Assembly (NCBI RefSeq): GCF_028583725.1
Contig: NZ_CP110680.1
Location: forward strand, 682,001 to 746,000
Source: Cellulomonas fimi
GTDB taxonomy: Bacteria > Actinomycetota > Actinomycetes > Actinomycetales > Cellulomonadaceae
DNA length: 64,000 nt
Direction of reading: 5' to 3'
Part shown: positions 8,035 to 15,526 of the stretch, in pieces
How the letters are laid out: each line of letters opens with the position of its first letter
Numbering within the stretch: the first letter of the stretch is position 1
Notes under the pieces: generated by a model
What the model saw: the letters and a program-made list of their open reading frames with translations, nothing else
Database searches by the model: none
What the model was told of the DNA's origin: nothing
Made by a program: the position numbers and the translations under genes

Positions 8035-9114
8035 TCAGACGGTGACGGGCGGCGGCGCGGTGCTCTCGCGCACGACGAGCTCGGTGGCGAGGTCGATGCG
8101 CTGGTTGGTCGGGGTCTCGCCGCGGGCCAGGGCGAGCACGAGGCGGGTCGCGGTCGCGGCCATCTCGTGCAGCGGCTGGTGGACGGTCGTGAGCGCGGGG
8201 CCGAGCCACTCGGTGACGGGCAGGTCGTCGAACCCGACGATCGAGACGTCCTCGGGGACGCGCAGGCCGAGCTCGCGGGCGGCGCGCATGACGCCGAGCG
8301 CCTGGAAGTCGGACCCGGCGAAGATCGCGGTGGGCCGGTCGGGCCGGGACAGCAGCTCGAGCCCGTGCCGGTAGCCGCCGTTGACGAAGAAGTCGCCGTA
8401 GCGGATCAGTGCGGGGTCGGTCGCGATGCCGGCCTCGTCGAGGGCGGACCGGTAACCGTCGATGCGGGCGCGCGAGCACAGCACGTCGACCGGGCCGGAG
8501 ATGACGGCGACGCGGCGGTGGCCGAGCCCGAGCAGGTGCCGCGTCGCGGCGAGGCCGCCGGCCCAGTTGGCGGAGCCGACGACGGGGACGCCGGGCGGCT
8601 GCTCGCCGGCGGTGTCGACGACGACGAAGGGGATCGAGCGGGTCTCGAGCTGGCGGCGCTGCGCGGGGTCGAGGTCGGACAGCACGAGGATGACGCCGCG
8701 CGGGCGGCGCGCGAGCACGTCGTCGAGCCACTCCTGCCGCGGGCGGTGCGCGCCGCCGAGCTCGGACAGGACGACGCCCACGCGCGCGGGGCCGGCGACC
8801 TCCTCGACGCCCTTGATGATCTGCGTGGCCCACGCGGAGTCGAGCTCGTGGAAGACGAGGTCGATGAGCCCGGGGCCGGTCGACGTGCGGCCGCGCCGGC
8901 GGCGGTACTGGTACCGGTCGATGACCTCCTCGACCCGCGCGCGCGTCACCGCGGCGACGTCGGTGCGGCCGTTGAGCACCTTGGAGACGGTGGGCACGGA
9001 CACGCCGGCCTCGGCGGCGATGAGGGCGATCGTCGCCGTCCCGCCCGCGGGCGGCACGGGCTCGTCGACGCCGTCGGTGGTCCCGGACGGCCCTGCGGCA
9101 TCCGTGCTGGTCAT
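8035..9114 (-). CDS. LacI-family transcriptional regulator (xylo-oligosaccharide locus, first)
   Basis: A 359-residue LacI/GalR repressor. After a 27-residue flexible tail comes the helix-turn-helix (TIALIAAEAGVSVPTVSKVL, hinge region with RRRRGRT) and a periplasmic-binding-protein-like effector domain (GLIDLVFHELDSAWA, GHRRVAVISG, SIVGFDDLPVTEWLGP). ATG 9114 is chosen for the GGAAGG site about 8 nt upstream; a start at 9162 would only extend the disordered tail. It is divergent from GH3 and shares the intergenic region holding a LacI-type operator at 9231-9246. It probably represses that operon until a xylo-oligosaccharide binds. The inducer is inferred from context. Confidence 0.92.
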   Translation of the reverse strand: MTSTDAAGPSGTTDGVDEPVPPAGGTATIALIAAEAGVSVPTVSKVLNGRTDVAAVTRARVEEVIDRYQYRRRRGRTSTGPGLIDLVFHELDSAWATQIIKGVEEVAGPARVGVVLSELGGAHRPRQEWLDDVLARRPRGVILVLSDLDPAQRRQLETRSIPFVVVDTAGEQPPGVPVVGSANWAGGLAATRHLLGLGHRRVAVISGPVDVLCSRARIDGYRSALDEAGIATDPALIRYGDFFVNGGYRHGLELLSRPDRPTAIFAGSDFQALGVMRAARELGLRVPEDVSIVGFDDLPVTEWLGPALTTVHQPLHEMAATATRLVLALARGETPTNQRIDLATELVVRESTAPPPVTV

Positions 9115-9218
9115 CCTCGCAACCTTCCCGCGAACCGCAAGTATCGCGTCCGAACGTAGCACCGCGAAGGGCGCATTCCGACGCTCTCCGGCAGGCCGTC
9201 CGGGTGAAGGCCGCGCAT

Positions 9219-9270
9219 CCTGGCAAGTTTTGGCAAACGATTGACACGCCTTGTCGGGAGTGTCTAGTTT
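9219..9270 (+). promoter_or_regulatory. Composite promoter/operator of the GH3-ABC-glycosidase operon
   Basis: Two TGGCAA boxes (9221-9226 and 9231-9236) are spaced one helical turn apart. The second belongs to an imperfect dyad with central CG, TGGCAAACGATTGACA at 9231-9246. The -35 TTGACA (9241-9246) overlaps this dyad; TCTAGT (9263-9268) follows after 16 bp. The same layout is found at 23544-23595 before the ManD-like gene. Repressor binding would block the -35. Confidence 0.7.
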
Positions 9271-9351
9271 CCGAGTCGTTGACCTTTCGCCAACGGTGGC
9301 GATAGTTGCGGACGCTCACGACGACGTGGGCACGGGAGGACGCCGACGACC

Positions 9352-11691
9352 ATGACGGACGCACCGCACGCCCCCTGGCGGGACGCGACCCGCACCCCGG
9401 ACGAGCGCGCCGCCGCCCTCGTGGCGGCCATGACGCTCGACGAGAAGGTGTCGCAGCTGGTCGGGCTCTGGGTCGGCGCCGACGCGTCGGGGGGCGGCGT
9501 CGCCCCGCACCAGGCGGACATGACCGGGGACCTCTCCTGGGCCGACGTCATCGCCGACGGCCTCGGGCAGCTCACGCGCCCGTTCGGCTCGGCGCCCGTG
9601 GACCCGGTCGCCGGCGCCCGCAGCCTCGCGGCGTCGCAGGAGCAGGTCGTCGCCGCCAACCGGTTCGGGATCCCGGCGCTCGTGCACGAGGAGTGCCTCA
9701 CGGGCTTCGCGGCCTGGCGGGCCACCGCGTACCCGGCGCCGCTGTCGTGGGGTGCGACGTTCGACCCGGCGCTCGTCGAGGCCATGGCCGCCCGGATCGG
9801 CGCGAGCATGCGGGCCGCGGGCGTGCACCAGGGCCTCGCACCCGTCCTCGACGTCACGCGCGACTACCGGTGGGGCCGCACGGAGGAGACGATCGGCGAG
9901 GACCCGTACCTCGTCGGTACGGTCGGCACCGCCTACGTGCGCGGGCTGGAGCAGTCCGGCGTCGTCGCGACGCTCAAGCACTTCGCCGGCTACTCGGCCA
10001 GCCGCGCGGGCCGCAACCTCGCGCCGGTCTCGATCGGGCGACGCGAGCTCGCCGACGTGATCCTGCCGCCGTTCGAGATGGCGGTCCGGGACGGCGGCGC
10101 GCGCTCGGTCATGCACTCGTACGCCGAGCTCGACGGCGTCCCGTCGGCCGCCGACGCGTGGCTGCTCACGACGCTGCTGCGCGACACGTGGGGCTTCGAC
10201 GGGACGCTCGTCGCTGACTACTACGGCATCCGCTTCCTGCACACCCTGCACGGGGTCGCCGCCGACGACGGCCACGCCGCCGCGCTGGCGCTGCGCGCGG
10301 GAGTCGACGTCGAGCTGCCGTCCGTGCACTGCTACGGCCGCCCGCTGCGCGACGCCGTGGCCCGTGGCGACGTCGACGAGGCGCTCGTCGACCGCGCACT
10401 GCACCGGGTGCTGCGGCAGAAGGCCGAGCTCGGCCTGCTCGACGAGGGCTGGGAGCCGCTGCCGGCGGACGTCGACACCCTGACGTTCGACGACGCCGAG
10501 AGCCAGGACGTCGCGCTCCGCCTGGCCCGCGAGGCGGTCGTCCTCCTGACCAACCCGCAGGCGGCGCTCCCGATCAGCGCCGGGCAGCGCGTCGCCGTCG
10601 TCGGACCGCTCGCCGACGACCCGTACGCGATGCTCGGCTGCTACTCGTTCCCCGCGCACGTCGGCGTGCACCACCCGGACCACGCGATCGGCCTCGACAT
10701 CCCGACGGTCCTCGACGGCCTGCGCACCGCGGGCGTCACGACGACGACCGCGCGCGGCTGCGACGTCACCGACCCCGACCGCAGCGGGTTCGCCGACGCG
10801 GTCGCGCAGGCCGAGGCCGCCGACGTCGTCGTCGCCGTCGTGGGCGACCGCGCCGGGCTCTTCGGCCGCGGCACGTCGGGCGAGGGCTGCGACGCGACCG
10901 ACCTGCACCTGCCGGGCGTCCAGGCCGACCTCGTCCGCGCGCTGCTCGACACGGGCACGCCCGTCGTGCTCGTCCTGCTCACGGGCCGCCCGTACGCGCT
11001 CGGCGACCTCGCGACCCGCGCGGCGGCCGTCGTGCAGGCGTTCTTCCCCGGGCAGCTCGGCGGTCAGGCGCTCGCCGAGGTGCTGACCGGCGCGACCAAC
11101 CCGTCGGGCCGCCTGCCCGTGAGCCTGCCCGCCGACGCGTCCGGCCAGCCCGGCACGTACCTGTCGCAGCCGCTCGGTCGCCGCACGCAGGTGTCGAACA
11201 TCGACCCGACGCACGCGTTCCCGTTCGGCCACGGGCTGTCGTACACGTCGTTCGACTGGGACGCGCGGCTCGCGACCGGCGACGTGTGGCCGGTCGACGG
11301 CGAGGCCGTCGTCGAGGTCGACGTCGCCAACACCGGTGACGCCGCCGGCGACGACGTCGTGCAGCTCTACCTGCACGACCCGGTCGCCCAGGTGACGCGG
11401 CCCGTCGTGCGCCTCGTCGGGTACGCCCGCGTCGACCTGGCCCCCGGCGAGCGGGCGCGTGTGACGTTCACCGTGCCCGCCGACGTCACCGCGTTCACCG
11501 GCACCGACGGCCGCCGCGTCGTCGAGCCGGGCGACGTCGAGCTGCGGGTCTCGCGCTCGAGCGCCGACCACCACACCACGCTGGCCGCGCGCCTCGACGG
11601 CCCGCTGCGGACCGTCGACCACACCCGCCGCCTCGTCACCGAGGTGGCCGTGCTCACCGGAGCCGACGCACCGGAGGTGGTGACCGCATGA
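9352..11691 (+). CDS. Glycoside hydrolase family 3 beta-glycosidase (probable beta-xylosidase/beta-glucosidase)
   Basis: A 779-residue GH3 enzyme that removes single beta-linked sugars from oligosaccharide ends. The (beta/alpha)8 domain (to about residue 330) contains KHFAGYS and the nucleophile Asp289 in LVADYYGI. The alpha/beta sandwich has FFPGQLGGQALAEVLTG and the likely acid/base Glu511 in GTSGEGCDATDL. A fibronectin III-like domain ends the protein (about 630-779). No signal peptide: cytoplasmic. It is the first gene of an operon whose next start overlaps its stop (ATGA). Xylosidase is favoured by context; glucosidase cannot be excluded. Confidence 0.9.
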   Translation: MTDAPHAPWRDATRTPDERAAALVAAMTLDEKVSQLVGLWVGADASGGGVAPHQADMTGDLSWADVIADGLGQLTRPFGSAPVDPVAGARSLAASQEQVVAANRFGIPALVHEECLTGFAAWRATAYPAPLSWGATFDPALVEAMAARIGASMRAAGVHQGLAPVLDVTRDYRWGRTEETIGEDPYLVGTVGTAYVRGLEQSGVVATLKHFAGYSASRAGRNLAPVSIGRRELADVILPPFEMAVRDGGARSVMHSYAELDGVPSAADAWLLTTLLRDTWGFDGTLVADYYGIRFLHTLHGVAADDGHAAALALRAGVDVELPSVHCYGRPLRDAVARGDVDEALVDRALHRVLRQKAELGLLDEGWEPLPADVDTLTFDDAESQDVALRLAREAVVLLTNPQAALPISAGQRVAVVGPLADDPYAMLGCYSFPAHVGVHHPDHAIGLDIPTVLDGLRTAGVTTTTARGCDVTDPDRSGFADAVAQAEAADVVVAVVGDRAGLFGRGTSGEGCDATDLHLPGVQADLVRALLDTGTPVVLVLLTGRPYALGDLATRAAAVVQAFFPGQLGGQALAEVLTGATNPSGRLPVSLPADASGQPGTYLSQPLGRRTQVSNIDPTHAFPFGHGLSYTSFDWDARLATGDVWPVDGEAVVEVDVANTGDAAGDDVVQLYLHDPVAQVTRPVVRLVGYARVDLAPGERARVTFTVPADVTAFTGTDGRRVVEPGDVELRVSRSSADHHTTLAARLDGPLRTVDHTRRLVTEVAVLTGADAPEVVTA

Positions 11692-12770
11692 GCAGCGTCC
11701 AGGAGCCCGTCGTCGCGGGCGTCGCGACGACCCCGGGCGCGCCGCCGCCCGTCGGGGTCGCCGACAACGCCCCGCCGCCGGCGGGCAGCCCCGCACCCCG
11801 CAAGGCGCGCGGCCCACGCCGCACGCAGACGTTCACGACCCCCGGCGGCACGGTCGTCCGCCCCAGCCGCACGACGTGGCGGCAGGCGCTCAAGCGGGAC
11901 TGGCGGCTGTACTCGTTCCTCGTCCTGCCGCTCGTGTTCCTGCTGGTGTTCCGGTACCTGCCGATCCTCGGCAACGTCGTCGCGTTCCGGCGGTTCCGGC
12001 CCGGGTCGAGCATCTTCGGCGACGAGTGGGTCGGCCTCTACTACGTCCGGATGTTCATCAACGACCAGCAGTTCTGGCACGCGTTCACCAACACGGTCGT
12101 GCTGGGCCTGCTGACGCTCGTCATCGTCTTCCCGCTGCCGATCCTGCTCGCGCTCATGCTCAACGAGGTCCGGTCGCGGCACTTCAAGCGGTCGGTGCAG
12201 ACGATCTCGTACCTGCCGCACTTCATGTCGGTCGTCATCGTCGCGGGCGTGGTGTTCCAGCTCACTTCCGTGAACGGCACGATCAACCAGATCATCACGG
12301 CACTCGGCGGGGACGCGATCACCTTCATGCAGGAGGCGTCGTGGTTCCGGACGATCTACCTGAGCTCCGAGGTCTGGCAGACCGTCGGGTGGGGCACGAT
12401 CCTCTACCTCGCGGCGCTCACGACGATCGACGACCAGCTCTACGAGGCCGCGCGCATCGACGGCGCCAACCGATGGCAGCAGACCTGGCACATCACGCTG
12501 CCGGGGATCCGCCCGACGATGATCGTGCTGCTCATCCTCAACGTCGGCACGTTCATGGCGGTCGGCTTCGAGAAGATCCTGCTGCTGCAGAACCCCCTCA
12601 TCTACTCGACGGCCGACGTCATCTCCACGTACCTGTACCGCGTCGGCATCGTCTCGAACAGCGTCTCCTACGCCACCGCAATCGGCCTGTTCGAGGCGAT
12701 CATCGGCGTGACGCTCGTCCTGTCCGCCAACGCGATCTCGCGCAAGACCGTAGGGGCGAGCCTGTGGTGA
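11688..12770 (+). CDS. ABC sugar transporter permease, LplB type
   Basis: A 360-residue inner-membrane permease of a carbohydrate (CUT1) ABC importer. A 70-residue Pro/Ala-rich cytoplasmic N-terminus precedes six predicted membrane helices, the first being LYSFLVLPLVFLLVFRYL. The EAA loop that contacts the ATPase is EAARIDGANRWQQTWHITLP near residue 255. LplB/YtcP pairs form the aldouronate importer in xylan-using Paenibacillus, which agrees with the glucuronidase nearby. ATG overlaps the GH3 stop; its own stop overlaps the next start (GTGA). Confidence 0.9.
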   Translation: MSSVQEPVVAGVATTPGAPPPVGVADNAPPPAGSPAPRKARGPRRTQTFTTPGGTVVRPSRTTWRQALKRDWRLYSFLVLPLVFLLVFRYLPILGNVVAFRRFRPGSSIFGDEWVGLYYVRMFINDQQFWHAFTNTVVLGLLTLVIVFPLPILLALMLNEVRSRHFKRSVQTISYLPHFMSVVIVAGVVFQLTSVNGTINQIITALGGDAITFMQEASWFRTIYLSSEVWQTVGWGTILYLAALTTIDDQLYEAARIDGANRWQQTWHITLPGIRPTMIVLLILNVGTFMAVGFEKILLLQNPLIYSTADVISTYLYRVGIVSNSVSYATAIGLFEAIIGVTLVLSANAISRKTVGASLW

Positions 12771-13693
12771 CCACCGACCTGTCGAAGCCCGCCGCGGCGG
12801 TGAGCACCAAGCCCCGCGTCGTCCAGGACTCCCGCGCGTACCGGTCCTTCCGGTTCGTCAACGCGGCGCTGCTGATCGTCGTCTGCGCGCTCGTGCTGTA
12901 CCCGTTCGTCAACATCGTCGCGCAGGCGTTCTCGTCCGAGGGCTACATCAACTCGGGGCAGGTGAACCTGATCCCGCGCGGGTTCAACGTCACGACGTTC
13001 GGCGTCGTCATGGGCGACGACATGTTCTGGCGGAACTACCGGAACACCGTCGTCTACACCGTGGTCGCGACGACGATCGCGATGGCGCTCACGACGACGT
13101 ACGCGTACGCGTTGTCGCGGCGGAACCTCAAGGGCCGCAAGTTCTTCATCGGGATCGCGGTCGCGACCATGTTCTTCAACGGCGGGCTCATCCCGAACTA
13201 CGTGCTCATCAGCGAGCTCGGGATGCGCAACACGATCTGGGCGATCGTGCTCCCGAACGCGATCAGCGTGTTCAACCTGCTGGTGATGAAGTCGTTCTTC
13301 GAGAACTTCCCGAGCGAGCTCGAGGAAGCGGCCGCGATCGACGGCATGACGACGTACGGCGTGTTCTTCCGCGTCGTCCTGCCGCTGTCCAAGGCGGTCG
13401 TCGCGACGATGCTGCTGTTCTACGCGGTGTCGTTCTGGAACGCCTGGTTCGCCGCATTCCTCTACATCGACGACCCGAAGCTCTACCCCGTGACGATGTA
13501 CCTGCGGAACCTGCTCGCGGGCGTGACGTCGGGGACGTCGATCCAGGGCGGCTCGACGGACAGCCTCACGCAGATCGCGGCGAACGTGCAGTCCGTGACG
13601 ATGCTCCTCACCGTGCTGCCGATCATCTGCCTCTACCCCTTCATCCAGAGGTACTTCGTGTCGGGCGTGATGCTCGGCGCGGTCAAGCAGTGA
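12767..13693 (+). CDS. ABC sugar transporter permease, YtcP type
   Basis: A 308-residue partner permease of the CUT1 importer. It has about six membrane helices, from LLIVVCALVLYPFVNIVAQA onward, and the EAA loop EEAAAIDGMTTYGVFFRVVL near residue 200. The periplasmic stretch SGTSIQGGSTDSLTQIAANV before the last helix is typical of YtcP-like proteins. GTG 12767 gives a four-base overlap with the LplB-type gene. No ATP-binding subunit is encoded in the operon, so a shared multi-sugar ATPase (MsiK type) elsewhere is expected. Confidence 0.9.
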   Translation: MTTDLSKPAAAVSTKPRVVQDSRAYRSFRFVNAALLIVVCALVLYPFVNIVAQAFSSEGYINSGQVNLIPRGFNVTTFGVVMGDDMFWRNYRNTVVYTVVATTIAMALTTTYAYALSRRNLKGRKFFIGIAVATMFFNGGLIPNYVLISELGMRNTIWAIVLPNAISVFNLLVMKSFFENFPSELEEAAAIDGMTTYGVFFRVVLPLSKAVVATMLLFYAVSFWNAWFAAFLYIDDPKLYPVTMYLRNLLAGVTSGTSIQGGSTDSLTQIAANVQSVTMLLTVLPIICLYPFIQRYFVSGVMLGAVKQ

Positions 13694-13767
13694 CCCCTTC
13701 TGGCTGACACACCGCATCACCCATCCCCTCCCGTGCAGGACGACGGAGTTCCACGAAAAGGAGAATC

Positions 13768-15435
13768 ATGAGGTCAGCACGAAAGCGCGCAGGCGCCGCG
13801 GCGTCGATCGCGGTCCTCGCCCTCGCCCTGACGGCGGCGTGCTCGTCCGGCGACGGCGCGACGGCCGAGGAGACGGGCGGCGACGCCGGCATCCCGGACG
13901 CGAACCGCGTCGGCGCGATGGAGGACTTCGCGGCCGGCACGGAGTTCGTCGCGACGGAGCCCGTGGAGTTCGGGCTGCTGTACCGCGACCACCCGAACTA
14001 CCCGCTCAACGAGGACTGGCTGTTCTTCTCGGAGATGAAGGACAAGCACAACGTCACGTTCGACATCACGAGCGCGCCGCTGTCCGACTGGGACCAGAAG
14101 AAGTCGCTCATCATCTCGTCGGGCGACGCGCCGGAGTTCATCCCGGTGACGTACAAGGGCCAGGAGACGCAGTTCGTCTCGGGCGGCGCGATCCTGCCGC
14201 TGAGCGACTACGTCGAGTACATGCCGAACTTCCAGCAGAAGATCGAGGAGTGGGGGCTGCAGGACTACCTCGACTCGCTGGAGCAGGCCGACGGCAAGTA
14301 CTACATGCTCCCCGGGCTGTACGAGTCGCCGCAGCCGCAGTACTCGATCGCGGTCCGCAAGGACCTGTGGGACGCGGCAGGCATCACGGAGGACCCGGAG
14401 ACCTGGGACGACTTCCGGGACGCCCTCGAGAAGCTCAAGGCGGCGAACCCGGGCGTGTGGCCGATGTCGGACCGCTGGTCGACGACGAACAACAGCCCGC
14501 TGGGCGCGACGCTCAACATCGCCGCGCCGAACTTCGACACGATCGCCGGCTGGGGCTTCGGCCAGGGTCTGTGGTTCGACGAGGACGAGGAGAAGTTCGT
14601 CTACGCGCCGACGACCGACGGCTACAAGGAGCTCGTCGAGTACTTCGCGAGCCTGGTGGCGGACGGCCTGCTCGACCCCGAGTCGCTGACGCAGGACGAC
14701 GACACCGCGATCCAGAAGTTCGGCTCCGGCCAGTCGCTCGCGATCTCCGGCAACACGCAGGAGATCACGACGTACCGCAAGACGTTCACCGACGCGGGCA
14801 ACACCGCCGCCGACGTCAAGCTCATCCGCGTCCCCGCCGGCCCGGCCGGTGACTACGTCGCCTCGGGCTCGCGCATCGCGTCGGGCTTCATGCTCTCGTC
14901 GGCCGCGAAGGACTCGCCGCACTTCCTCGCGCTGCTGCAGTGGATCGACTGGCTGTACTACTCCGACGAGGGCATCGAGTTCGCGCAGTGGGGCGTCGAG
15001 GGCACGACGTACACGAAGGACGGCGACACCCGCACGCTCGCCGCGGACGTCGACTGGAACGGCCTCAACCCGGCCGGCACCAAGAAGCTCAACGCCGACT
15101 TCGGGTTCAGCAACGGCGTGTTCATGTTCGCGAACGGCACGACCGACGAGCTCATCGGCTCGATGCAGACCGAGACGACCCGGGCGTTCGTCGAGTCGAT
15201 GGCGGACAAGGAGGAGCTGCCGCTCGCGCCGACCGCGCCGCTCGACGAGATGCAGCAGGAGCAGGTCACGCTCTGGCAGTCCGCGCTCAACGACTCGGTG
15301 CTGCAGAACACCGCGGCGTTCATCCTCGGGACGCGCCCGCTCTCGGAGTGGGACGCGTGGATGACCGAGCTCAAGGGCCTCAACGTCGACCAGTACGTCG
15401 AGACCTACAACCAGGCGCTGGCCGCGAAGGGCTGA
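13768..15435 (+). CDS. Extracellular solute-binding lipoprotein of the oligosaccharide importer
   Basis: A 555-residue lipoprotein. The signal peptide ends in the lipobox LTAAC with Cys25; mature residues begin SSGDGAT. The size and the aromatic-rich body (PLNEDWLFFSEMKDKHNVTF, YYMLPGLYESPQPQYS) match LplA/YtcQ-type binding proteins, which carry large oligosaccharides such as aldouronates. It should capture the substrate outside the membrane for the two permeases upstream. The start has a strong AAAAGGAG site at 13756-13763. A stable hairpin follows the stop, which may favour higher amounts of this protein than of downstream enzymes. Confidence 0.92.
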   Translation: MRSARKRAGAAASIAVLALALTAACSSGDGATAEETGGDAGIPDANRVGAMEDFAAGTEFVATEPVEFGLLYRDHPNYPLNEDWLFFSEMKDKHNVTFDITSAPLSDWDQKKSLIISSGDAPEFIPVTYKGQETQFVSGGAILPLSDYVEYMPNFQQKIEEWGLQDYLDSLEQADGKYYMLPGLYESPQPQYSIAVRKDLWDAAGITEDPETWDDFRDALEKLKAANPGVWPMSDRWSTTNNSPLGATLNIAAPNFDTIAGWGFGQGLWFDEDEEKFVYAPTTDGYKELVEYFASLVADGLLDPESLTQDDDTAIQKFGSGQSLAISGNTQEITTYRKTFTDAGNTAADVKLIRVPAGPAGDYVASGSRIASGFMLSSAAKDSPHFLALLQWIDWLYYSDEGIEFAQWGVEGTTYTKDGDTRTLAADVDWNGLNPAGTKKLNADFGFSNGVFMFANGTTDELIGSMQTETTRAFVESMADKEELPLAPTAPLDEMQQEQVTLWQSALNDSVLQNTAAFILGTRPLSEWDAWMTELKGLNVDQYVETYNQALAAKG

Positions 15436-15442
15436 CGCCACC

Positions 15443-15490
15443 CGGACCCGGCCGCTCCCGCGTCGCTGCGCGCGGGACCGGCCGGGTCCG
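15443..15490 (+). terminator. Intra-operon hairpin after the binding-protein gene
   Basis: A 12-bp perfect outer stem (15443-15454 with 15479-15490) continues, after one mismatch, into a 7-bp inner stem (15456-15462 with 15471-15477) and an 8-nt loop. No T-run follows. It begins 7 nt after the stop and ends 36 nt before the GH42 start. I infer partial termination or 3'-end protection of the upstream message. Confidence 0.65.
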
Positions 15491-15526
15491 CCGTTCCACC
15501 CCTGTGTCCCGGGAGACGTGCCGATC

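Noticed and set aside
6512..9364. Very long open frame opposite the CE7 esterase and LacI genes
   Set aside because: Its product is Arg/Ala/Pro-rich with no family motif, and it lies antisense to two well-supported genes. In GC-rich DNA the antisense frames of real genes stay open.
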